A stretch of 64,000 nt of DNA from Mytilus trossulus (taxonomy: Eukaryota; Mollusca; Bivalvia; Mytilida; Mytilidae): positions 76,134,682 through 76,198,681 of the forward strand of contig NC_086386.1 in NCBI RefSeq assembly GCF_036588685.1. Reading direction: 5' to 3'. Shown here in pieces: positions 31,205 to 40,691 of the stretch. A program made the translations under genes and the position numbers. Below the pieces are notes generated by a model. That model did no database searches. It worked only from the letters and a program-made list of their open reading frames with translations, and was not told where the DNA came from. The first letter of the stretch is position 1; each line of letters opens with the position of its first letter.

Positions 31205-31765
31205 TTTTGGTCCGAGCGTCACTTACCAGTTTTATGTATATGTTGTGTACAAGATGTAAGTTTGTACAAATTATAATTTTTACAGGATTTATATACAAGT
31301 TATAAGTTTTTTGATACACACCTTCTGGCACCAGGGGATACAAATGTATCTTTTAAAATGTATCGGTTTAATTTCTTTAATTCAAATTTAAATATTTCAA
31401 CATAACATTTAGTGCTATTCTCATTGCCCTAAAACTAGAATTAAAGATACCTGAATGGTTTAAAATCTAATTTTATTTTTCTCCTTATACAAAAATCAAA
31501 TACATAAGAGAGTCTTTTTGTGTTCTTATAATCAATGCTCAGTAATTAGAATGTACCAAGTAGTTATGGAAATATGACAGAAATATGCAAGACAAGACCG
31601 TGTGCTTGCATCATTTATTTTTGTTTAGATGTAAAACACTGACAACTTGTACAAAATATCTGTACAAATTATAATTTGTACAACACTACATATTGTACAC
31701 AGCATATATAAAATGCGCGTCTGGCGTATTAATTTATAATCCAAGTATTTTTGATAACTATGATT
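31205..31765 (+). repeat. Repeat family B interrupted by a MITE
   Basis: gagcgtcacttaccagtttt at 31214 and gcgcgtctggcgtattaatt at 31715 are consecutive in intact copies; here they are separated by the 464-bp element. Confidence 0.75.
31241..31704. mobile_element. MITE with about 55-bp terminal inverted repeats, TA-flanked, inside a family B repeat
   Basis: Left end tgttgtgtacaagatgtaag...gtacaaattataattttta; right end gtacaaattataatttgtac...tgtacacagca, inverted. TA on both sides. The flanks are the two halves of a family B repeat (gtccgagcgtcacttaccag to the left, aatgcgcgtctggcgtatta to the right). Confidence 0.75.
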
Positions 31766-32358
31766 AAACCACATATTTTGCGAGCAAGTATGCATTATAT
31801 TTCCGATGAACTACTAATGAATCATAAATAAGGTCTTTGACGTTAAGTTTACTGTTCATTAAAATCGTTGTTGGTGCACTTTAAATGCAATATTGAAGTT
31901 TCCCTTTAAACTATATGTTTATGAGTCTTTGATAATAAATATATTTTGGTGAGTGTATTAAGACAAACTAGCGCCTTGTGTATTATTTTAAATATCAAAT
32001 TCCGTCCAAATATATACCTGTAGTAAAACTAACATAACGCCTGTGTGATTCTGTGAGTGTCGTATATATCTTTTAACTGCGAAATTGATGATTTTGTTAA
32101 ACCGTACAAACATATAGTTAAAATTATTTTCTGATAAATGGTTAAACGGATAAATCTATAGATTTGGACCAACTTGTCAACTCTAGCAACGTTTTCAGCA
32201 CTTACATACATCTATATGATATATATTTTCAAACTGAACATATATTTCATAATAATTACTCCTATTTAGATTGCGTTGATAAGCACCACTGTATATGGCG
32301 GGCGTGGGGAAGAGGGGATGGAAAGAGGGGAGTTAGGGACGGGTGTACAACCGTTATA
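31766..32358. other. Intergenic, nothing recognised
   Basis: AT-rich; a G-rich patch at 32295-32345 precedes a short tandem repeat. Confidence 0.4.
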
Positions 32359-32440
32359 CAAATTTCGGGATTGGTCATTTTTAGGCACAAGATTTCGGGA
32401 TTGGTCATTTCTAAGCTCAAAATTTCGGGATTGATCCTTT
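32359..32440 (+). repeat. 30-bp imperfect tandem repeat
   Basis: aatttcgggattggtcattt recurs at 32361, 32391 and 32421 (period 30), followed by degenerate atttcggga pieces to about 32515. Confidence 0.85.
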
Positions 32441-32671
32441 CGTGATCCGGAATTTTTTTTTTCGAATTTCGGGATGTCGGGATTAAATTTTTTTAATAAT
32501 TTTCGACCTCGGGATTTAATGTTTTAAGCAAGGTATCTTACACAATGACCACGTATATCTTTCATTTATCTTATTTACAATCCAATTGATATGCTTGAAT
32601 TTAAACGAAATCGTTTATTTATACGCATTTTAACTATTTCATCATAAGGTTCATATTATAACAACTGCTAA

Positions 32672-34385
32672 CACTACAAAAGTCAAAAGTCTGAAAAGAC
32701 CAGTTTTTGTCTGAATTTGCATAAATTTTTACTTGACATTCTTAATTTGTCTGCATAATTTTTGAAAATACTTGACATAGTATTAGTTTGTCTAAAAAGG
32801 TTCTTGATTTTTCTTGACAAGTGTCTTGACAGTATTTACATTGTCTTAAAATTGCTCGACAATTCCTGTATCTGATAAGAGTCTGGATTAGTCTCGACCA
32901 ATTATTGACTGTCTTAAATTTGTCTCGATCTGTCTTGACATATTCTTGACATTCTTAATAATGTCTGAATTTGTCTTGACATATTCTTGACATTCTTAAT
33001 AATGTCTGAATATGTCTTGAAACATTCTTGACAGTATTAAATATGTCTTGACACTATCTCAACAGTATAAATTTCGCCTGAACGGTTTATGAAATCTTTT
33101 GGGTTTGTGTGGCTTAAAAAGAGGAGGGGGGCTTTCGTGTTGGTCAAATAATTTGTTCTCGTCTTGATTCAAACACTATATTTTAAGAACAACCCCAAAA
33201 CATTTTTGTTTTATATGTGGGTGTTGAGTTTTATAATTTTTTATCAACAAAAATTTGTGATAACGGGCTCCTTCCTGAAAAGATTTTTTTATAGATCTAT
33301 ATTATGTATGTTTGTTTGAGACCAATGAAATTATTGATTAAAAATTATAAAATTCAACACTCAAATTTGAACAGTAAATAGAAATCATTGATGGGACCCG
33401 TTATGAATACTTGTTTTATTATTATTCTTGGAGTAGATAATAATTTTCCTTTAATCTTTGGAATGATTATGGCAGGTCAACTGATAAGCTGTATGGCTGA
33501 TTGCAGGTAAATCAGTAATTTCTATTTGACAGTTGCGTGTATTTTGTGTGTGTTATAACTTAATTTCATGGGGAACATCCTGTGCATGTATAATACTTAA
33601 TATATATATTCCAACATATGACATTACACAAATTTTTCTTCTGTTAAATAAATGATTTTATATCATAATAATTTGCTATTTATATAAACCACATTTGTGT
33701 ACAATAATTAGTTACCATATTAACATTGGATATTATGAATGTAGAGTGAAATATGTCTACAATATGATTGGTTTTAATAATTTAGTTAATAATTAAGATT
33801 TAGGAATAAAAAGTGGTATTTTTTACAAAAAAAAACACATTTAAATTGTTTTATATCAACACACCCTCATTTAAATTATTTTATACATTCGATTTCGTAG
33901 CCAAATTTGCATTTGTGAAACTATTTAAATACCCAAATTTTCAATTATTTTACATGCCCAGCTTACATATTTGTTGTAAGGCATGTAACTTAAAAATAAC
34001 AGTATATTATGTAAAAAGAAATAAAGATTAAAGTTATATTATGATTGTTGGTCATGATTTGTAAAACTCTGAACTGTCAAGTAAATTTTAGACACAATTC
34101 AAAATGTTCAGAATATGTCAAGCCAAACTGAGAAAGAATAAGAATGTCGAGAATATGTCGAGAAATTTCAAGACAGTATTCAAATGGCAAGAATTTGTCA
34201 AGAAATTTTAAGACCATATTCAGAATGTCAAGAATATGTCGAGTAAATGTCATACGAATTTGATATAAATGAGATTTTGTCAAGAAAAATTAAGACACAA
34301 GTCATACTTTTGGAGAATGTCATGTAAAAGTTCATGCAAATCAAGACAAAAACTGGTCTTTTCAGACTTTTTGACTTTTGTAGTG
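32672..34385. mobile_element. CACTA (EnSpm)-like non-autonomous element with TAA target duplication
   Basis: The element starts cactacaaaagtcaaaagtc and ends gactttttgacttttgtagtg in inverted orientation. The terminal inverted repeat is about 51 bp with one indel and one mismatch by eye. TAA flanks both ends (32669-32671 and 34386-34388), the 3-bp duplication expected of CACTA elements. Both subterminal regions are packed with short motifs such as cttgacattcttaataatgt and their inverted forms, another CACTA trait. No transposase was recognised inside. Confidence 0.82.
33219..33363. repeat. Internal inverted repeat in the CACTA-like element
   Basis: gggtgttgagttttataatt at 33220 pairs with aattataaaattcaacact at 33343-33361; a further pair is ataacgggctcc/gggacccgttat around 33263 and 33394. 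Confidence 0.7.
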
Positions 34386-34388
34386 TAA

Positions 34389-34689
34389 GAAATTTTATAT
34401 TTACATGTTTTCAAAACGAGAAATCGAAAGGCAGAACAGAACGCCTGATTCTTCTGGAGTTGTCCTTGATTCTCCCGGATTTATTTGCAGGTTTTGTTCA
34501 GCTAATAATTTTGTAATTGTGTGTGTAGTGATTCGTAATCATCTTTTAATGTTCCATCAATTGGCCGCAAAGTGTTGTTTTTTAACCTGTGGATTTTGAT
34601 TCAACTTGATATATGTTTGTTTTAGTTCATATCGTCCTCCGTTGTTTTCAGAGAACAAGCAATTATTTTTTTTCCTCTGAGACAATTGG
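34389..34689. other. Intergenic, nothing recognised
   Basis: Two overlapping short frames without domain features; not called. Confidence 0.4.
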
Positions 34690-35120
34690 AAAGGTCCAAA
34701 TAAAGGCAACAGTAGTATACCGCTGTTCAAAACTCATAAAGTCCTGGACAAAAAACAAAATCGGGGTAACAAACTAAAACTGAGGACAACGCATAAGTTA
34801 TAAGAAAAGAACAACGACACAACTTTAGAATGCAACACATATAGAAACGGACCAAAAATTAGACAAAATCCTATGAGAATAACAAATATAACGTCAGAAC
34901 CAAATACATGAATAGGGGATAGATAGGTACCGTGACACGTCTCATAGTATTGTGAATTCACACTAAAAAAATAAGAGAAAACAAACATCACAAGGAAAAC
35001 GCAACGTTAAAATGTAACACATAGAAACGAATTATAATATAACAATGGCCATATTCCTGACTTGGTACAGGACATTTTTAAAGGAAGAAATGGTGGGTTG
35101 AACCTGGTTTTGTGGCATGC
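34690..35120 (-). repeat. Repeat family C/E, long inverted copy
   Basis: caacagtagtataccgctgt, aacaaaatcggggtaacaaa and atattcctgacttggtacag are the reverse complements of blocks seen at 28488-28775 and 30212-30332. Confidence 0.78.
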
Positions 35121-36119
35121 CAAACCTCCCTCTTTTATGGCCATGTGAAATATCACGTCAAAATAACAACACAACTTTTACAGGACTACAATATAAATAA
35201 ATCGGAGAATACAATTGATAAACAAACACACGAATAATAGCTAAAACAGGCAACAAGTTTAGAATTTCAATACGCCAGAAGTGCATTTAAGATAAGATAA
35301 CCATTTAAGATAAGTTTCCCTTCATTTATTTTAAGAGCATAAATACATTATATCTATAAAATATGGTTTGCGGTTCATAGGTAGGGCTACCAACCAAGAA
35401 AATATAACATTACATGTAATATACAAGTTGTTAACTAGCTGGATAAAAACTGTTACGTATCACCTTTATTTTATATACCATAAAACATTAAACTATAATA
35501 CACATTTTCGTAATTCTTTTTCACCAATCATGAAGCTTGAAATTTTTTCAAAATTTATTAGTCTATTAACGATTCATTGTTGCTGGCACCAAACTTTTCC
35601 CTAACCATATTTGTTTAATTTAAAGAAGAGCACAAGTGAATCAAATTTAAAAAAACAAAACCACTTTTTTTTAATGAATTTTGTCCGTTATGTCTTCAAC
35701 ATTCTGTAAATATTCAATTTATGACTATGATTTCTATCTTTCTGTATATTAATTAACATTATAAAGGTGTGTTTTGATTCGGACAGATGTTTGCCCTTTT
35801 TGACTTATTATTATTAATCATCGTTACTAACTTTCTAATATAAAATAATTATTCTAGTTTGTCAATCCTCATCAAAAACCCATGCATAAACTTAAATTAA
35901 TCTTTTTTTTTAATCTTATGTATTCTGTAGTTTTGAGTTAAGGTTAAGAAAATCACCATCATTCCTGTATCATGTTGTTTAACATGTTTTAGGGATAGGG
36001 GAAATAAGTCTCCGCTGAGAATACGTTCTTTAGTGCTTTATTCATTATTGATAATGTTGATATTTAAATTTCTAAATGGTCATTAAAGAAACTCTCTTGC
36101 AGGTAATCAACTGACCTAT
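35121..36119. other. Intergenic, nothing recognised
   Basis: AT-rich sequence with no repeat or exon that I can name. Confidence 0.4.
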
Positions 36120-36205
36120 AACTGTGTACTGATAACAATCTCTGACTTGTATAGAGCATGTAGAGAGTTGTCTAATTGGCACTGATACATGTAACAAATC
36201 TTCTT
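36120..36205 (-). repeat. Repeat family A, strongly decayed fragment
   Basis: agagttgtctaattggcact and aacaaatcttctta are weak inverted matches to the family head. Confidence 0.4.
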
Positions 36206-36528
36206 ATTTACATGTAGGTTATTGCTCTATTTTAATAACGATATGCAAGACTTTACATGTAAAGAGCACGTACAATTTCACTTAACTACCATTCCCAGTC
36301 AATAAAAAAGTTTTGTTTTTGCAATACACTAAGATACTTATAAAAAAACAACTAACAAACAAAACAGAGAATCCAAAGAAAAGTCAGTATAGTATATTTA
36401 GTACGATCCTCAAAAATATACAGTTGTTCATACAATATACCGACATCTAAATAGCTGAAAGTCTGTCTGAGTAGTGTGATCGACCTATGCCAACATTTGA
36501 TCAATATTACATTTAACCTAATATGTCT

Positions 36529-36943
36529 ACACAGCTACTTTTCAATAGGTACTATTTCTATAGTAACAATCTGTAGTACTGGAAATCTACTTTCAATATT
36601 CAGTACTATTGTGTTACTTATTGTAATATTTAGGTACCTGTATTTTACAGTACTTGATTTGTACTTGAAATTTAGGAACTACAGATGTTTGGTTACTTCC
36701 GTTACATTTTAAGCATTTTGAAAGTTTTTCTATTTTAAATCCCTTATAGTTATGATTTTCAAACATGAAATATTGTACTATTTATTTACCAACATATTTA
36801 GTACAAATCAAGTACTGTAAAATACAAGTACCCAAATATTACAATAATTTGAAAGTAAAGTAAAATATTAAGTATTAAAAGTAAATTTCAAGTACTACAT
36901 AGTTTTAGTACAGAAATAGTGCCTATCAAAAAGTAGCTGTGTA
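36529..36943. mobile_element. MITE with long terminal inverted repeats, TA-flanked
   Basis: The left end cacagctacttttcaatagg pairs with the right end cctatcaaaaagtagctgtg. Inner blocks (tgtattttacagtacttgat with atcaagtactgtaaaataca) are also inverted, so most of the element can fold back. TA flanks both sides. A right-end fragment of the same family is at 50459-50559. Confidence 0.8.
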
Positions 36944-37076
36944 CAAAACAAAACACACTAAACTTTGTTATACATTTCAAAACAATTATCAAGTAGTTGC
37001 GGGTAAAATACAGTCATTACTTTTAAGCATTAGAGATTATTCCTCTGTTGATGTTATAAATTAAGTATGTGTAATA

Positions 37077-37150
37077 GTTATCAAAGGCAACAGGGTTATA
37101 ATTAAGAACGCCAGACGTTTCGACTATATCAGTAACGCTCATATCAAAAT
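37077..37150 (-). repeat. Repeat family B, fragment
   Basis: gttatcaaaggcaacagggt, aagaacgccagacg, taacgctcatatcaaaat. Confidence 0.7.
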
Positions 37151-37877
37151 GATGATGTTGTAAAATTGAATTCAATCCCTATTTTTTTTTGCTTCACAAA
37201 AAAAAAGAGTACAAGTTAACATCAGTTCAATTGCAAAATTGGAAAACAAATAGTAGGAATGTGGCAAGATCGCAAGCACTAAAGTAATACCAGGATGAAC
37301 CATTTACTTATTTGGTCAATATACAAAAATTAAAAAGATGACTTACAAATCAGACTGACCTAGCCAAATTTAGTTGGACGTAATCGACATCTATTACATT
37401 ATATTAGTGCTTATATCGGGTTATATGACAGTGTAAACTTCATTGTTAATTTAATGACGACTTGACAAACATATTAACGCAATGATGATACATATCTAGT
37501 ACAGTCCAATTGTTTTTAATTCACGTTCATTTAAAACAATTGTAATCTTTAATATAATTATTTTTATTTATTTAATTATCAAAATCAAGGCAGTTGAAAG
37601 TATGTTATTCAGCCAGCAGAGAAGTTTACATAATTAGTAGTTGTATTTAGTTTATATAAAAGAGAAAACTGCAGTAAAATGTATCTAGAGTACACACACT
37701 GTAATAGTATTACATCCAAGCTATTTCAAAATATTTATTGGTGTAGACAAACTCAAAAACATGCTTTCGTACTGTAAAACATCTTGTATAACAACAACCA
37801 AATCATTAACAACCAACTATTTAATAGAACAAAAAAAAAAACATCACCAAACGTGAAGAAAAACAACAAAAGCAGTC
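37151..37877. other. Intergenic, nothing recognised
   Basis: AT-rich sequence with no repeat or exon that I can name. Confidence 0.4.
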
Positions 37878-37952
37878 AACCCTAGTTTTTGGTGGGGTTC
37901 TGTTGCTTATTCTTTAGTTTTCTATGTTGTGTCTTGTTCACTATTGTTTATA
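37878..37952 (+). repeat. Fragment of the reverse transcriptase element 3' tail
   Basis: cctagtttttggtggggttc through ttctttagttttctatgttg matches 25775-25840. Confidence 0.8.
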
Positions 37953-38084
37953 AAATTGAGAATGGAAATGGGAAATGTGTCAAAGAGACAACCACCCTAC
38001 CAGAAGCAGATGGTCACTAACAGGTCTTCAATGAAGCGAGAAATTCCCCACCCGAAAGGCGTCCTTTAGCTGGCCCCTGAACAA
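37953..38084 (+). repeat. Repeat family D, first part
   Basis: aaaattgagaatggaaatgg, gtcaaagagacaaccaccct, ggcgtcctttagctggcccc. The element continues at 38742 after an insertion. Confidence 0.82.
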
Positions 38085-38741
38085 ATACATCTAGAAATTG
38101 ACAATGAGGGTCGGTTGAAGACACAACTTTACGACAAAAGAGATGATTTCAGCTTTCCAATTGTGAACTTTCCATTTCTGAGTAGCAATATTCCAGTAGC
38201 ACCTGCATACGGGGTATATATCTCCCAATTGATACGATATTTCCGTGCTTGCGTTTCCTATCATGATTTTCTTGATAGAGGTTTACTGCTCACAAGGAAG
38301 CTATTAAACCAAGAGTTCCAAATGGTGAAGTTGAAATAATCCCTTCGTAAATTTTACGGACGCCATCACGAGTTGGTTGACCGTTATGGAATAACCCTTT
38401 CACAAATGATATCGGATATGTTCCTTACGTCGTAACTACAATCCCCTTCCCTTTCATAAATTTGACCTACCGAATTAGACTATTTACCGGATTTGTAATC
38501 ACATAAGCAACACGACGGGTGCCGCATGTGGAGCAGGATCTGCTTACCCTTCCGGAGCACCTGAGATCACCCCTAGTTTTTGGTGGGGTTCGTGTTGTTT
38601 ATTCTTTAGTTTTCTATGTTGTGTCATGTGTACTATTGTTTTTCTGTTTGTCTTTTTCATTTTTAGCCATGGCGTTGTCAGTTTGTTTTGGATTTACGAG
38701 TTTGACTGTCCCTTTTGTGTCTTTCGTCCCTCTTTTATATA
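38085..38741 (+). mobile_element. 5'-truncated copy of the reverse transcriptase element inserted in repeat D
   Basis: The coding part reads LEIDNEGRLKTQLYDKRDDF through LLTRKLLNQEFQMVKLK, then a stop (38337-38339) where the other copy reads on (SFLRKFYG). The 3' tail follows to cgtccctcttttata. It is flanked by the two halves of family D. Truncation at the 5' end is as expected for target-primed retrotransposition. Confidence 0.82.
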
Positions 38742-39112
38742 TACAAGTTCAGTGATAATGTAAGATCTCAAACTTCCCCCTATACCTCTAGCCAATGTAG
38801 AAAAGCAAACGCATAACAATACGCACATTAAAATTCAGTTCAAGATAAGTCCGAGTCTGATGTCAGAAGATGTAACCAAAGAAAATAAACAAAATGATAA
38901 TAATACATAAATAACAACAGACTACTAGCAGTTAACTGACATGCCAGCTCCAGACTTCGATTAAACTGACTGAACGATTATGATATCATCATATGAACAT
39001 CAGGCACAATCCTTTCCGTTAGGGGTTTAGTATCATACCATCATAACTTATATGAGAAGGACATAACCCGTGTCATGCCAACAACTGGTTTTTGAATAAA
39101 TGTGTTTAGTTC
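38742..39112 (+). repeat. Repeat family D, second part
   Basis: agttcagtgataatg, ctatacctctagccaatgta, agtccgagtctgatgtcaga, cctttccgttaggggtttag, acataacccgtgtcatgcc. The same blocks occur inverted at 47818-48466. Confidence 0.82.
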
Positions 39113-39167
39113 CGATGCAAAGACCCTATAAGTGAATCAATATTAACGCCATATTATGCAATCTTTA

Positions 39168-39250
39168 GATTTTTAGCCATGGCGTTGTCAGTTTATTTTC
39201 GATTGAAGAGTTTGACTATCCCTCTGTTATCTTTCGTCCCTCTTTTGTAA
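39168..39250 (+). repeat. Fragment of the reverse transcriptase element 3' tail
   Basis: tttagccatggcgttgtcag ... ctttcgtccctctttt, the extreme 3' end of the tail only. Confidence 0.8.
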
Positions 39251-39259
39251 TGATGATGT

Positions 39260-40585
39260 TTAATCTAGTAAAAAAGAACTATTCGACCAAGCTATTTGTT
39301 GTAGTGTTTTTTCATGTACTACATGTACAAGGTATCTTTATTTGCGTTGTATAATAGCGAAAAACATATAATCGGAAACATATTGTTTCCTACAAGCTTC
39401 CTCGCCGGTTGTTTTGTTACATGCGGTATGGTGTACTTAAGTATAAAACAAATCGTAGCCTTTTTGAGTTAAATCATTTCTTTTGAATACAGAGCTATTT
39501 AAAAGAGGTAAGAACTTATCCGTAAAAATACATGTAGGTTTTTATGTATACGCTTTTCACATCGTTAGTTTGTTGTTTTCGCAATTTGCCGTTTCCCACA
39601 TGAAATCACTTGTAGTTTTGCGCCGATTTGCATTTGATTTGCGTCGATTTTGTTTTTCACTCTTTTATTTGTGTACAGGCTAATTACAGGTGAACATATT
39701 TTTTATTTATATTTTCTGTTAGCTAGTTTTTGCATATATGATATAATTTGTTCTTTGAAATGATTCTGGACCGTAATTCCTCTTTATGTTCAATGGGTGC
39801 AGCTGTCAAAAATAAGGTGCATAACGTGAAGTTGAGCATAATTTTATAAGTAATAAGGGTAAAGGGGTTTATAATGATAAATAGAAATGACATTCATCAT
39901 TAGTTTATCTGTACAAAACTTGAATGCGTGGTTGTATTGAGTTACATGCATACTTAATATACGCACTTCACATTGATGGATGGTTTGATTAAGTTTGAAT
40001 ATAAAATGAATGGAACAATTATATACAAACTTTTGCTGACTTTGCAGTGATACAATGGACAAGATGCTGTTTTAAAAAATCATTTAAGATAAAACAAAAG
40101 ATCGATATAGGATGTATATATTCAAACAACATTTGATTTTTAAAAAGTGATCATGCCATTGTTTGGTTCATAAGTGTACCATATCATGACAGACAGGTAC
40201 ATTATACTTTTAAGAATTTCTGCCTGCAATATGGAAGCATTAATGCCATCAAAAACTCTAGCGTCCGACAATTTTAGACTACTCTTATGGAGTACCATCT
40301 TAAAAAGTAGGCAATATCAGTACGTTCGTAAATCCTGGAACTTTCTAAGTACTGTAAATTCACAAAAATAGCTTTACATGAAACTGTCCTAGAGTTGAAG
40401 TCATAAAACTTTGCTTAGTGTTCTGAGCTCAAAAGTCATTCTTGAAATATGAAAACCAGCATTTCGGTTGGTCGATTTTAAAGTATGAGTATGTAAAACT
40501 GAACCGAAAGTTTTATGTTTTTACGGCCTGGTCATAGCCAATACTCTTTGAACGTGTTTTTGTTTGTTTTTTGTAGCTAATCAAA
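39260..40585. other. Intergenic region upstream of the WSC gene, nothing recognised
   Basis: No repeat was named. Immediately before the WSC gene ATG is a pyrimidine-rich stretch ending ttttttgtag, a good acceptor, so a 5' UTR intron and an unseen noncoding first exon in this region are possible. Confidence 0.4.
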
Positions 40586-40691
40586 ATGAGAACTCTGTTT
40601 GTCTGTATTTTGGTTTTTGTTGGTACCCACCAAACGGTATGTTTAGATGAGATTGGTCAGTGTGTGTCGTTAATAGAACAAGTGGCAGAAG
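40586..40691 (+). CDS. WSC gene exon 1, signal peptide
   Basis: ATG at 40586-40588, donor gtaata after 40691, phase 1. It encodes 35 residues, nearly all signal peptide and a short linker with one more Cys (GQCVSLIEQVAE). Confidence 0.85.

Noticed and set aside
32700..33060. Regularly spaced cttgacattcttaat words suggesting a CRISPR-like or satellite array
   Set aside because: Spacing is irregular, and the words recur inverted at the other end of a CACTA-like element; they are subterminal transposon repeats in a eukaryotic genome.
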